Shown here piece after piece: positions 12,031 through 23,268 of a stretch of 64,000 bases of DNA (positions are counted from its first letter, which is position 1; each line of letters starts with the position of its first letter). Under the pieces are notes generated by a model. It worked only from the letters and a program-made list of their open reading frames with translations. It was not told where the DNA came from and searched no databases. This DNA comes from Prosapia bicincta (Eukaryota > Arthropoda > Insecta > Hemiptera > Cercopidae): the NCBI GenBank assembly GCA_036971475.1, contig JBAIZL010000008.1, forward strand, positions 3,446,501 through 3,510,500. The letters run 5' to 3'. Position numbers and translations under genes: made by a program.

Positions 12031-12992
12031 TGTTAAGTACAGGATCCTTAACCTCACTTTCAACAGACCACGTTTGTTTACAATTCTTATTATTTCGTAT
12101 AACCTAGCAATCAGCTGGTGTTTATCACAGTTTAAGTTCCACCGCCTACTAGACTTTCATTGCCGACCAGAATCTAGGATCCTTTTACTGCAAACAAGTA
12201 GGTTTTACGATCCAGTCACCAGATGAATCTAGACTATTCATCTATGGCTTTAGACTAATTATCTGATTTAGTTACCGTTTGCTAGCATTTCCGTCTTCTC
12301 TCAAGTTACACACTCTTCTTGCTACATGGCTTTCTAGTGCGGCATTCCTGGTTTCTGTTCAAGTGTTTTAGCCGATTACATCGGGTTTAAACCGCGTCTG
12401 ATTATTACCCCGCTTACTGATTATGTCCAGTTAATGTTTTAGATGCGTTCTAACTATGAATTAACGATTTTAGCCGCGATAAAACTGTTTGAAACCGCTT
12501 TCTTTGTACAAGTGTAATTTGTTAGGTTAGCCGCGTGGTATTTCATTACACCGCAGACAATTAACTCTTTAACCTCGTGTGTGAACTATCAAGTGTTGAT
12601 TAAAGCTTTTCTGTTGTGACTATTTGAAGTGATTTTACTTTACAATAATCTTAAATGAGTTGTAGTTCATGCCACTCGTCGAGAACCTTCTTTCATCTCT
12701 GCTAGACACCAAACAGGCCTGTTTCGTCGAACGACTCACCGCTCTTCAAGAACCTCATACAGTTTGGAATGGTAAGTGGCGTAGGCTTAACTTCACTCAT
12801 AAAATTGAACTATTTCTTTAATTCACGTTTAGTGTTAAATTTAAATTCAGTGTTTTTTTCTTATTAATAAAGCAGACCCCATACTGCTCCAACAAAGCGT
12901 GGGTGGTCTTCCGGACTTTTAGTGTAACCGCAAATGATTTGAACTACCCTATTTTCATTTTCTTTCTTTAGTTTTGCTACCAAAACTATACA
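12031..12992 (+). repeat. Left LTR of BEL/Pao element
   Basis: 962 bp, TG...CA ends. A polyadenylation signal AATAAA lies at 12866-12871 followed by a GT-rich stretch (GCGTGGGTGGTCTTCC), placing R/U5 in the last part. Confidence 0.93.
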
Positions 12993-13010
12993 TGGTCAAC
13001 ACGGGCCGGA
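12993..13010 (+). other. Primer binding site candidate
   Basis: The 18 bases right after the left LTR start with TGG (TGGTCAACACGGGCCGGA), as expected for pairing with the CCA end of a tRNA primer. I cannot name the tRNA. Confidence 0.6.
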
Positions 13011-13101
13011 TAATTTGAATCAAATAAACCATAGGATACAGTTCACTGCAAAATTCATCTTTAAAAATTTCCTTAACTAATTTTATTTTCTGTTGTTAAA
13101 A

Positions 13102-15441
13102 ATGGCAATTAATACCGAATATTATTTCTCCAAATTAAGCAACATCATTCAGGACCTAGAACAGGTCATTGACATAATCGCTGAAAATGAAATCCCAGCA
13201 GGTCTCATTAACGAAATCCGACGCATCCACGGCAACTTTATTGACACATACGAATATATGGAAAAAAGTTTTGAGCATGAAGTCGCTGAAACCGCAGAAA
13301 AGGCTTTTCAATTGAAAGCCAAATTTCAACTTTTGTATTTGCCCATCCTGGCTAAATGTCCAGGCATTATAAAATCTGAAGAAAAGGAAATTTCACCGGC
13401 TAACCTCACAAATAATTGCATCAGTCTGCCAAGCCTACAAGTACCCACTTTCTCAGGCAATAACAGTCAATGGACAGACTTTATCACTATGTTTGACTCT
13501 ATGATCCACTCTAATGCAAATCTGACCGCAGTACAAAAATTTCAGTACTTAAAATCAACTTTAAAAGGCGATGCCTTAGCAATCATTACCGGCTTAACAA
13601 TTTCAGACAATAATTATGCAATTGCTTACAACGCTCTAAGAAACCGCTATGCCAACCCACGCAGGCTAGCCGATCATTACTTCAAACAGATTCAAGAGTT
13701 CAAATCAATGCAAACCGCTTCGCACTCAGAACTCAACCGCTTTCTAACCGCACACTCTAACGCAGTATGTGCCTTGAAGGCCATTAACTTACCGGACTTG
13801 GCAGATTTTCTGTTGTTTCAAATGGCAGTTAATAATTTAGATCCGAAGACTCGTCTTAATTTTGAAACCAGGCTAGGCACCAACACTATGCCTACTTACC
13901 GCAGCTTGAATGATTTTGTAACTGAACAAGCTAGGGCAATGGAATTGCTCAACCAGCCTTCGACTTCAACCGCAGCTAGCACAAGCCAACAACCCCAACT
14001 GTCGGTCTCCTCTGTCAATGAACCTGACTTAAGTAATACATCTCCTGAAGGTCCAACACCGCCGCTCGAATACCCCACTAAACTCATGACGCTGATCTCG
14101 ACTACCGCAGCCACTACTAGTAACCCTGCCGACTACGCAGATGAAGCCGCACAGCTGAATGAAGGTCATCACCGCAGTACAATGCACCACACCGCCAGGA
14201 CTCAACCGCAGGCTTTGCGACCACCAGTGATAAGCCAACGCATCCAGTTCAACCGAAGAGCACCCGCACCACAACCATCACCGCTTGTTAGACAAAATTT
14301 ACCCAGACCGCGCTTGTCTACCAGACCTACCAACCCGCCTCGTAACGATCCGTCCGCAGCACAGTGTTTCTATTGTTCAGCCATTCACAATATCTTTTGT
14401 TGTCCAGACTTTCTCAAACTAAAAACTCAGGAACGTCGCGAGTCTATACGACATATGCAGCGCTGTTTTAATTGTTTCGGCACCCACTACCAAAACAAAT
14501 GCAAGTCACTCAAGACTTGTAAACATTGCAACGGTAATCATCACTCCTTGTTACATGACTCTAACTCAGCTTCGCCCCAGCGACCGTGCACGCATCGACA
14601 CCCAAACTCAGCCAATGACTGCAACCATTCAACTACCAATGGAAAGCCTCTCGCCAGCGCCGATAAAACTAACGTCGCTTCTGCCTTATTAGGCACCGCT
14701 CAAGTCATTGTAAATGATCATTTTGGAAATCCGCATATCCTTCGGGCAATCATTGACCCAGGCAGTCAAGTGTCTGTCATAACAAAACCCGCAACCGCAA
14801 TGTTGAGCTTACCTACTAGGAAATCAAATGTTTCTCTTGTCGGGGTCGCTTCTCAAACCACACATATATCAGAATATGTGTCCCTACAAATCTCTTCTAG
14901 ATATGCCTCAAATTTCAAACTCGATGTCGAAGCTGCAGTACTACCTCACATCACTGACCCTCTTCCATCAATCGCACTATCACCCAGTATACACGCACGT
15001 TACAGTCATCTCCAACTTGCTGACCCTCACTTTGACACTCCTGCCCAAATTGACTTAATTCTTGGATCTGACGTATTTAACCGCAGTCTTATTAATGAAC
15101 CACAGACCATAATCAAAGGTCAACCTGCTGCCCTAAACACTTTCTTCGGATGGATTATCTCAGGATCGCTTCCAGACCATCTATGTCGTCAACCTCACGC
15201 CTTCACTACAAGATTAGACGCTCGTTACACCCCTGCACGTCGATCCATGGAGAGGAAAGAAGTCATCCGCACCATTAAAGACACTCAACGTTACAAGAAC
15301 TTACCCAAGGGTACCACCACCAGTGGCCCCGTTAGAAGATTTAACCATATCACCGAGTCTCTTCGCCCTCTAGTCGACGCCTCCGGAATGCTCATGGTGG
15401 GCGGGAGAGTTCATCAGCCTTCACGAAATCACCCCTTCTAG
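13102..15441 (+). CDS. BEL/Pao Gag-protease polyprotein (pol truncated)
   Basis: I start at the ATG at 13102, which has A at -3 and G at +4; the three codons before it only extend the frame from a TTG. The protein is 779 residues against roughly 1700-1800 for a complete BEL/Pao polyprotein. Residues about 110-230 (PSLQVPTFSGNNSQWTDF onward) are the Pao-type gag core (DUF1759-like). Residues about 420-487 carry Cys/His knuckles such as CFNCFGTHYQNKC and CKHCNGNHHSLLH. The aspartic protease motif is IIDPGSQVSVI with Asp near residue 552 (DPGS where DSGS is common). After FGWIISG (near 680) the protein jumps to LRPLVDASGMLMVGGRVHQ, normally at the start of integrase, and stops. The joined frame is open throughout. 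Confidence 0.88.
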   Translation: MAINTEYYFSKLSNIIQDLEQVIDIIAENEIPAGLINEIRRIHGNFIDTYEYMEKSFEHEVAETAEKAFQLKAKFQLLYLPILAKCPGIIKSEEKEISPANLTNNCISLPSLQVPTFSGNNSQWTDFITMFDSMIHSNANLTAVQKFQYLKSTLKGDALAIITGLTISDNNYAIAYNALRNRYANPRRLADHYFKQIQEFKSMQTASHSELNRFLTAHSNAVCALKAINLPDLADFLLFQMAVNNLDPKTRLNFETRLGTNTMPTYRSLNDFVTEQARAMELLNQPSTSTAASTSQQPQLSVSSVNEPDLSNTSPEGPTPPLEYPTKLMTLISTTAATTSNPADYADEAAQLNEGHHRSTMHHTARTQPQALRPPVISQRIQFNRRAPAPQPSPLVRQNLPRPRLSTRPTNPPRNDPSAAQCFYCSAIHNIFCCPDFLKLKTQERRESIRHMQRCFNCFGTHYQNKCKSLKTCKHCNGNHHSLLHDSNSASPQRPCTHRHPNSANDCNHSTTNGKPLASADKTNVASALLGTAQVIVNDHFGNPHILRAIIDPGSQVSVITKPATAMLSLPTRKSNVSLVGVASQTTHISEYVSLQISSRYASNFKLDVEAAVLPHITDPLPSIALSPSIHARYSHLQLADPHFDTPAQIDLILGSDVFNRSLINEPQTIIKGQPAALNTFFGWIISGSLPDHLCRQPHAFTTRLDARYTPARRSMERKEVIRTIKDTQRYKNLPKGTTTSGPVRRFNHITESLRPLVDASGMLMVGGRVHQPSRNHPF

Positions 15442-15661
15442 CAACCGCCACCTCTTCAGCAGATGTCCAACCGCTTCTGTCATTCTTGGCCCACCTCCTA
15501 CTTACTTGCGCAACACCTCACCAACTCTTGGGCATCCATCCATCTCTTAGCTATAGGCTGACCTCTCGGTTGTTTCTTTTTGGTTCTTCGCCCCTCTACT
15601 AACCCCGCTCCTCATTCTTCTTCTTCTTCAGTTCTAAAAACATTCGTTTTGGTGGGCGGTA
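15442..15661 (+). other. Residual pol 3' region and polypurine tract
   Basis: After the stop the sequence still looks C-rich and coding-like for about 120 bases but is out of frame or stopped. A purine-rich run (GGTGGGCGGTA) just before 15662 is the likely polypurine tract. Confidence 0.5.
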
Positions 15662-16623
15662 TGTTAAGTACAGGATCCTTAACCTCACTTTCAACAGACC
15701 ACGTTTGTTTACAATTCTTATTATTTCGTATAACCTAGCAATCAGCTGGTGTTTATCACAGTTTAAGTTCCACCGCCTACTAGACTTTCATTGCCGACCA
15801 GAATCTAGGATCCTTTTACTGCAAACAAGTAGGTTTTACGATCCAGTCACCAGATGAATCTAGACTATTCATCTATGGCTTTAGACTAATTATCTGATTT
15901 AGTTACCGTTTGCTAGCATTTCCGTCTTCTCTCAAGTTACACACTCTTCTTGCAACATGGCTTTCTAGTGCGGCATTCCTGGTTTCTGTTCAAGTGTTTT
16001 AGCCGATTACATCGGGTTTAAACCGCGTCTGATTATTACCCCGCTTACTGATTATGTCCAGTTAATGTTTTAGATGCGTTCTAACTATGAATTAACGATT
16101 TTAGCCGCGATAAAACTGTTTGAAACCGCTTTCTTTGTACAAGTGTAATTTGTTAGGTTAGCCGCGTGGTATTTCATTACACCGCAGACAATTAACTCTT
16201 TAACCTCGTGTGTGAACTATCAAGTGTTGATTAAAGCTTTTCTGTTGTGACTATTTGAAGTGATTTTACTTTACAATAATCTTAAATGAGTTGTAGTTCA
16301 TGCCACTCGTCGAGAACCTTCTTTCATCTCTGCTAGACACCAAACAGGCCTGTTTCGTCGAACGACTCACCGCTCTTCAAGAACCTCATACAGTTTGGAA
16401 TGGTAAGTGGCGTAGGCTTAACTTCACTCATAAAATTGAACTATTTCTTTAATTCACGTTTAGTGTTAAATTTAAATTCAGTGTTTTTTTCTTATTAATA
16501 AAGCAGACCCCATACTGCTCCAACAAAGCGTGGGTGGTCTTCCGGACTTTTAGTGTAACCGCAAATGATTTGAACTACCCTATTTTCATTTTCTTTCTTT
16601 AGTTTTGCTACCAAAACTATACA
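15662..16623 (+). repeat. Right LTR of BEL/Pao element
   Basis: 962 bp, same ends as the left LTR, AATAAA at 16497-16502, one difference seen (A at 15954). Followed by the TSD GTAGA. Confidence 0.93.
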
Positions 16624-17389
16624 GTAGAAATTTGGTTTATTAGATTATAGAAACTATTTAATAATTAAAACAAATTTATAAAAGTAAGATTAATCAGTAA
16701 CTAAAATTATACATGCGGCCTTTAACGAAATTTTACGAAAATATATCTTAATTCCTGATTTTTAAAAGTTTATTAGAATTTCATTAAGTGATTACATGAT
16801 TTCACTCTGTGGATACATCGATATCAGGACCATTTGCCGCCTTCTTCTCTTTGTTTCTATTGTTGATTATGTGCCTTGGGTTATACTTGATTATTTGGAA
16901 AATAAATGTTTATAGTTTTAAAAACCTAACTAAAGAGCGCCAGTAAAAAAGAACATCGTACCGTGTATTATCGAAGTATTATTTATATATCGTGTATAAG
17001 AAACTTACAGACGTGGGCAATAAAGTTATGAGTTTAATACGAATTTAATTTGTGAGTCACAAGTTGGACAACGCCGTCATCCGCGCTATTTAAGGGGAGT
17101 GGTTGCGCAAGAGGGAGGGGCGGAAATGCAGCACATAAATTCCGTCTTGCCCGATCCGTTTAGCGTGCCAAACTAATAGCACCGTTTAAAGGTAGTCGTA
17201 TTCTTCATTGATAACGTTTTGCTACGAAAAGTGCTAACAATGAGGGAACGTTTAGGACATTGGAATTACATTCACCCCTTTACTTTTAGTTAATCACTTT
17301 AACATAGTTTATTACTATCCGAACTTTAAATTTTGTAAATTTGTGAAAACTTACTGATGTGGCGATCTCATCAAAAAACAGGATAGAAA

Positions 17390-17819
17390 ATAGCATACAA
17401 AACTAATAACAAGTTACAATACAAAATACAACACGGCACCAACAACAAAGATAATCCACAAGCACCAGGCGTATACAAGCTCAACTGCGACAAATTTAAG
17501 AAATTTTATATTGGACAAACAGGTCGCAGCTTTAAACAAAGAGTCGAGGAACACAAACAGAACACAAACTCAGCATTTTACAATTACATAAAAGAAATAG
17601 GACACTAATACACAGACATTTACCATAACCTAGAAATCCTACACATAAACAAAAAAGGACCACATCTTAACACACTAGAACAATATGAAATTTACAGACA
17701 TACAAAAACACAAAATACAAGCATATTAAACGAACAAACACAATACAAATCACACATACTCTTTGATACTATCGAAAACCTGCCGCTGGACCCGACATCT
17801 CCAAGCAAAAGACACTGAT
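17390..17819 (+). pseudogene. GIY-YIG endonuclease domain of Penelope-like element B
   Basis: The frame reads NPQAPGVYKLNCDKFKKFYI then GQTGRSFKQRVEEHK. This shows GVY in the GIY position, YIGQTG, and the conserved Arg and the helix with Glu/His that follow. The domain cleaves target DNA to prime reverse transcription. An in-frame stop (near 17606) follows YNYIKEIGH; the frame then goes on with LEILHINKKGPHLNTLEQYE and ends at 17819. The reverse transcriptase is missing, so the copy is 5'-truncated. The stop codon overlaps the start of the hammerhead-like motif. Confidence 0.85.
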
Positions 17820-17844
17820 GAAGATCGCCACATAGCGATCGAAA
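17815..17844 (+). ncRNA. Hammerhead-ribozyme-like core in Penelope-like terminus
   Basis: CTGATGA (17815-17821), one extra A, a perfect six-pair stem GATCGC-CACATA-GCGATC, then GAAAA. Hammerhead motifs are known in Penelope-like elements. The unpaired base after CTGATGA and the undetermined helix III/cleavage site make this a candidate only. Confidence 0.5.
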
Positions 17845-18689
17845 ACGTTCTGTCTCAGTAAGTTTTCACAAATTTACTAAATTTAAAGTTCGGATAGTCA
17901 TAAACTATTGTTTAGGTGATTAATTTAGATTTACCGAACGTAATGGACTACACAATTCAAGAATTTACTTTCAAATTTGAAAAGGGTGTAATTTAATTCA
18001 AAAACACTCTACCCTTGCAAACAAGTAAGATTATAGAAACGCGTTTCACACAATTTTTAATTCTGGTGCTCTTTACATAAATTCAACATAAATCGTATTA
18101 TCTTTAATATAATGAAAATAAAAAGGCTGTAAAAGAATTTAGTCGGAACATTTATATTCCGCTTTCATGGAACGTCATTTACAATAACCTAAGTTTAAAG
18201 CGGAGTAATGTTGTAATGTTTGTAGGTTTGAGGCGATCATCCACCAGGATACGACGGGATTGTAAACATAGGTAGGATTAAGGTAGGAATATAAAACTTC
18301 CTGATAGAGGATAAACTGGGATTAAGGCCTGACGAGTGCAGGACCGCGTACCTGAACTGGACATACTCTCTAACGGGGTCCAAGAGAGATGTCTATGGCT
18401 AGGAACTCCTTGCAACAAGAAGGGTGGGGAAGGTTAGATGGAATGTGTAGCTTCTTTAGAATTCGTCTCAGAATTTGAACAAATTACCTTACACAAGCAT
18501 TGATAGATACTTCTAGGATTGATTTTTCGTCTTTTTTAATACTCCTGTCTTATAGGTATGTTGTTTAAAGTTTCTGTTGTTAGATTTTGTTGTATAAGCT
18601 TCTTATTGGTTGCTGGGGGGAGGGGCACAATGATTTGCCGATAGAACCCATGAGGGCTGCGTGATGCAAACTGGCCCCCTTCAGGTATT

Positions 18690-19080
18690 ATTGTAATTGG
18701 TAATTAATCATGATACTGCCAAAAGATTTTGTTACGTTCTGTATTTCGGTGTAAAGCACTTAGCTGTTCCTTTCGTATACTTTCCCATCCCCACCACAGG
18801 ACTCCTATAGAGTAAGTTATGGCTACCTCTTTGCTAGGTTCCTAAGTTACGCTGAATTTAACGATGCCTTCTGTTACCATTGCCTCTTACGAAAAAGCAA
18901 CAAGTGCCCTGTAAGTGGTGATAGAACCGAAGACAACTTGTTATTCCTGAATTAATAAGGTTTACTCATCCAAGAATAGTACATACACAAGTAATATAGC
19001 TTTTATAAAACAAATTAATTCACACTTAGGTCAACAAAGAATAATTTTATTTTAGTTAAATAATTACTAATAACAGACAC
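18690..19080. other. Unassigned AT-rich sequence
   Basis: No gene or repeat recognised. Confidence 0.4.
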
Positions 19081-19096
19081 ATACGCTCGAGTGCAA

Positions 19097-19196
19097 CCAC
19101 GCACACACACACGCGCGCGCACGCACCACACACACACACACACACGCCCGCGCGCGCGCGCACACACACACACACACACACAAACACACACATTAA
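19097..19196. repeat. Alternating CA/CG microsatellite
   Basis: CACACA blocks alternate with CGCGCG blocks for about 100 bases. Strict purine-pyrimidine alternation has strong Z-DNA-forming potential. Confidence 0.9.
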
Positions 19197-19560
19197 CGGG
19201 CTTAAATTGAGAATTTAAGCATTACAATCGAAATTTTAAATTTAAAAATATAAAATTATAATCTTCGTTAAGAAGTAATAAATATAAATAAATAAATACA
19301 GTGCCATAAGCAGCTATCTCAAAGAATTTTATAAAGTAAAGCCATTTTTAAAGGAGGGAGATTTTTCTTTGATTTAAAAGGAATAGAAACCAACATAGAA
19401 AAATAGAAGAAAAGTGAAAATCCATGTAGGACGTTCATCGACATTGGAAAATGTGCAGAAAAAAATTGTGAAAAACATCAAGAATAACGAAATCGCCTAA
19501 ATCCAAAATTTAAAAAGGCATGGCATAACTAAATATATATTGTATACTAAAAATTATAAA
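19197..19560. other. Unassigned AT-rich sequence
   Basis: Nothing recognised. Confidence 0.4.
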
Positions 19561-19570
19561 TTATCAAACA

Positions 19571-19640
19571 CCGGAAGCTCTGACGTCAAGGGCCACGCGA
19601 TTCCAAGGTGAATGAATCGAACCATGTTACGTCACTTGTG
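19571..19640. promoter_or_regulatory. Promoter-like cluster: ETS site plus two CRE sites
   Basis: CCGGAAG (19571-19577, ETS-type) lies four bases from a perfect CRE, TGACGTCA (19581-19588); TTACGTCA follows at 19627-19634. The surrounding 19570-19890 is GC-richer than its neighbours and holds an open frame of 94 codons (19608-19892) with no recognised domain. A good splice donor (CAG/GTGAGA) lies near 19670. It may be the promoter and first exon of an unseen gene. Confidence 0.3.
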
Positions 19641-19924
19641 ACAAGTATGTTTATTGGACCGGGGACACCAGGTGAGAAAGAGAGTGTGTGGAGGGTGACA
19701 GAGGGAAGCGTTGGGAAAGTTTTCAGTAGGTCTTCAACGATCGTAACGCTGGTGCAGCGTGACAAACCGTTCCCCTTTCGATGTTTTAAAATTGAAACAT
19801 TCCAACATTATGCGCTACGTGCGGGGAGAAAGGGCTGCATAAATGTAACGGTGCGATTCTCAAGACTTTTTTTTAGGGATTTCAGTGCCTAAAATTGGCT
19901 AAATTCAAACAAAAAATGTAGTGC

Positions 19925-20309
<385 letters not shown>

Positions 20310-20310
<1 letters not shown>

Positions 20311-22900
20311 CAGAATCAGAGTATTAAGAGGCAAAATAGTAATAGAAATTAATTATTATAATAACAATTTTACTAACAAGATGTAGGCCTGTATTTCCTT
20401 TCAAATATTATATTTTCTATTAATGTCTGTTTTACAGGCTTCGTAAACAGCTGATTCATTGCATTTTATGAATATTCGGTCATTTCGTAATGTCTCAGTT
20501 AACTTTGAGTTATTGCAAACACTTATAAAATGAATAATTGTTTTCCTAATTATAGTTTCCCCCCTAAATACTTATGTAAAATATTCCAAAAGAATTGTTT
20601 TAAAAGTAATGTATTTTCGGAAAATAATTTTATCTATTAATCTTTATTAAAAATAATGAAATGTAGTAAGGTTTTAATAAAAAGAAGGTAATAATTTTAT
20701 TATGAATATCTTTATGATTTTTAATATTTATTTTGGGTCTTTTCTTATACGTTTCCGCATATACGTAATGTTATATAAAATTGCAACCAAATCTGTCCAA
20801 ATAGATTGGATACTACATAGGTATATTTTAATACAGGTAGGCCTATATAGTAGCCTAATAATATATAAAATAGTATAATAAAGTCATACCATCCAATTTT
20901 AAAACTGATCACAAATACTATGACTGCTTCAATTACTAGCGATTAGAGACACGTTCAGTAATAATGGATAAAAATTGACACTTGGTGGCTATAAAAAAAG
21001 TGAAGATGGGGGGACGTATTAGAAAAGACCCTTTATTTATTTGAATAATTTTAGAAAACGCCTCTATTAATGGGTTCAATTTTATTTTTAGATTTTTAGG
21101 TCTTTTAAGAATAAATATAGTTCGCAGGAAACGTATCTGTGGGGCGCCGGCGCCGCTTAAAGTTACGTTTTGTTGCGATATCTGTAGTAAATTCAGTGAG
21201 GCTATATCTGTCCTAACCACTAGCTAAATGCTAATGTTTAGCAGGCTGTGATGCATAAACATATAAAAAGTTCAGAAACCAGTGCCTTCTGGAGATCTTT
21301 GGCGAAATAAGACAGGGTATTTGTTTCGATCTAATTCATTAAGAGATAAAGTTTTTTTCCATTTTTAAACACACACAGATCTATCGCGGGTACAATGTCT
21401 ATTTAAATAAAACTATTCTAAAATATCCATTAGCTGAAATATCCATTCAGTTTTATTTATAGGCTATATTTCAATTATATAGTCTATGTTATAATATTGT
21501 TTTGCAATAAATTTTTTTAAAGTTATTGTACGGAGTAGGTTACAATTAAAAAAATCTTTATTGAAAGAATGGTTGCGTATTTGTTTTGTGTTCTACATTG
21601 AAAAATAAAAACACGTTATCGCCTGTATAGTAGAAAAAGACTGGTCATCTCTGATTTGAATTGATTTGCACATTTTAGAAAATACAAATCATGAGTAATG
21701 GTTAAAATTTGAAAACAGTTAAAAAATATCCCACATTAACAAAAACATTGAAACAGTTTCAAATCATTGATTCTTATATCAGAGCTCTATATTTGACTAT
21801 AAGTACGTTATACATTATATTATTATATATTATTTTATATTTCTATATAGCAAAATATCTACAAAGTTAGAAAATCACAGTTATATAACTATACTTATAA
21901 AGAAATCTATTGAAATTCGTTGTGACATAAATATGCTGTTGCAAATAAGAGGACAATATACTAGGACACTCATTCAATTAGTTAATTCGTTTACGGATAA
22001 TGTACAAGGGTACTTATTTTTTAGTTTCTAATCAAACTTACTCCATGTAACAATGCACATACACAAAACAAACAAAAATAAAAAAAAATATCCATAACTT
22101 CATACCGGTACCTGTTCGTTGTTACAACTCGATATCAGTTGCGTGGCAAGTAGAAACCAAATCCCTATTTTCAGTAAACTTATTTCCAATAAACAAGTTG
22201 AGATTTTATTTTTTCTTATAACTAAACCTCTTCTAAGCAGATACTTTGTAACTTTATTCTAATACAGCTGTACAGTAATGTGATATAATATACTACATTA
22301 CAAAAACATATAACATATTTACATGTAATGTAACATACAAAATCGTTACCAAATAGTAGGCCTACTACATATTTGTGTGTGTGTGTGTGTGACTTTATTA
22401 TAATTGTGAATTTATTTATTGTGTGCCACTCTAATGCTATATAAAAGTTTTTACAACTTTAAAATATGTACCAGCATGAACGCTGGCGAGTTGCCATCGC
22501 CCTCTGTTTACTCCAAGCGCAATGCAAACAAGACAATCCACTGAAACTCTCCAAGTCCGTATCCGCTTTAGTTTGAAAATAACTTTTAACAGAAATAAAA
22601 GTTTCTTATAAAATATATTGATGTGAAATATGAAATACAAAATTAAAGGTTATTTGGTTGATATTAATGGAAACATTACTCTGTGGAAGGGGGATTAAAT
22701 TTGTTTGGAAAAAATATAAAGATAATTAATTTCTTCAGGTAATTAAACTATAACTAATTCCTGTTTTACAAAGAACATTCTACTAATTATAATTATTTTG
22801 GGGGATTAAATTAGAAACTAAATGTTCAATTGTAGGTAAAATAATAACATCTATTTTTAATGTCTTTATTCATTATTAAATTCCTACTATTAGCTCACAC
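20310..22900. other. AT-rich intergenic DNA, no gene recognised
   Basis: A short GC patch at about 21130-21160 contains a GC palindrome (GGCGCCGGCGCC) inside a 94-codon minus frame (20936-21220) without a known motif. Another small patch lies at 22470-22560, after a short (TG)n at 22374-22391. Nothing else can be supported. Confidence 0.5.
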
Positions 22901-22910
22901 TCTCCTTATA

Positions 22911-22918
<8 letters not shown>

Positions 22919-22971
<53 letters not shown>
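22919..22971. repeat. (TA)n microsatellite, left of inverted repeat
   Basis: About 26 TA units directly before a Penelope-type inverted repeat that has another TA tract on its right. This suggests insertion into one TA array. Confidence 0.9.
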
Positions 22972-22973
<2 letters not shown>

Positions 22974-23059
22974 TAATATACATATTACGTATATGTTCTT
23001 GTAGAACATAAGCCAAAATACAAATACAAGAATTATAATTGAATTTACAATTCAAAGCT

Positions 23060-23090
23060 TTTCGTTGGCTAACAGTACCAACATCATCAG
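23060..23090 (-). ncRNA. Hammerhead-ribozyme-like core, minus strand
   Basis: On the minus strand: CTGATGA, one T, stem GTTGG-TACTGTTAG-CCAAC, GAAAA. Same arrangement as at 17815. Confidence 0.45.
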
Positions 23091-23119
23091 GAATATTAAA
23101 CAATTGTTTAATATTGGTA

Positions 23120-23150
23120 CTGATGATATTGGTACAGTTAGCCAACGAAA
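23120..23150 (+). ncRNA. Hammerhead-ribozyme-like core, plus strand
   Basis: CTGATGA, one T, stem ATTGG-TACAGTTAG-CCAAC (one A/C mismatch at the base), GAAA. It is the partner of the minus-strand motif in the other arm. Confidence 0.4.
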
Positions 23151-23205
23151 AGCTTTGAATTGTAAATTCAGTTATAATTCTTGTATTTGTATTTTGACTT
23201 ATGTT

Positions 23206-23211
<6 letters not shown>

Positions 23212-23266
<55 letters not shown>
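23212..23266. repeat. (TA)n microsatellite, right side
   Basis: About 27 TA units between the inverted pair and the 3' end of the SINE. Confidence 0.9.

Positions 23267-23267
<1 letters not shown>

Positions 23268-23268
<1 letters not shown>

Larger units (their letters stand above)
12031..16623 (+). mobile_element. BEL/Pao LTR retrotransposon, deletion derivative (4593 bp)
   Basis: Two 962-bp LTRs flank one gag-protease ORF. A 5-bp target duplication, GTAGA, lies at 12026-12030 and 16624-16628. LTRs start TGTTAAG and end ATACA. By eye they differ at only one position (T at 12323, A at 15954), so insertion was recent. The coding part passes from protease directly into a short integrase N-terminal-like stretch, so RT, RNase H and the integrase core are absent. 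It must have moved using enzymes from a complete relative. Confidence 0.93.
17281..17985 (+). mobile_element. Penelope-like element B, GIY-YIG fragment between inverted ends
   Basis: About 70-base arms at 17288-17356 and 17855-17925 are reverse complements (ACTATCCGAACTTTAAATTT / AAATTTAAAGTTCGGATAGT). Between them lies the GIY-YIG end of the coding region. The right end continues into CGAACGTAATGGACTACA, also found at a remnant at 33325-33480. Copy 2 of the surrounding segment lacks this element, so it inserted after that duplication. Confidence 0.8.
16800..18680. repeat. Large dispersed repeat or segmental duplication, copy 1
   Basis: This stretch matches 55645-58020 in blocks of high similarity, for example GAGTCACAAGTTGGACAACG, GGGAGTGGTTGCGCAA, CATCCACCAGGATACGA and ACTCTCTAACGGGGTCC. 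Copy 1 is interrupted by Penelope-like element B and lacks about 480 bases present at 57167-57650. It includes a promoter-like piece at 17080-17130 (CTATTTAAGG, GGGAGGGGCGG) and TATAAAAC at about 18290. No intact ORF is conserved between the copies. It may be a large non-autonomous transposon or an old local duplication. Confidence 0.75.
23003..23207. mobile_element. Penelope-type terminal inverted pair (205 bp)
   Basis: Two arms of about 100 bases meet at AAACAATTGTTT (23098-23109). Shared text includes AGAACATAAG, CAAATACAAGAATTATAA and TTCAAAGCTTTTCGTTGGCT with their complements. Each arm carries a hammerhead-like core. No coding sequence is left. Confidence 0.65.

Noticed and set aside
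13896..15058. Other frames within the BEL/Pao coding region (13896-14114, 14029-14274, 14828-15058)
   Set aside because: Shadows of the 779-codon gag-protease frame.
20936..21220. 94-codon minus frame with a GC-rich palindrome
   Set aside because: No motif, no splice context and no second copy; left unannotated.
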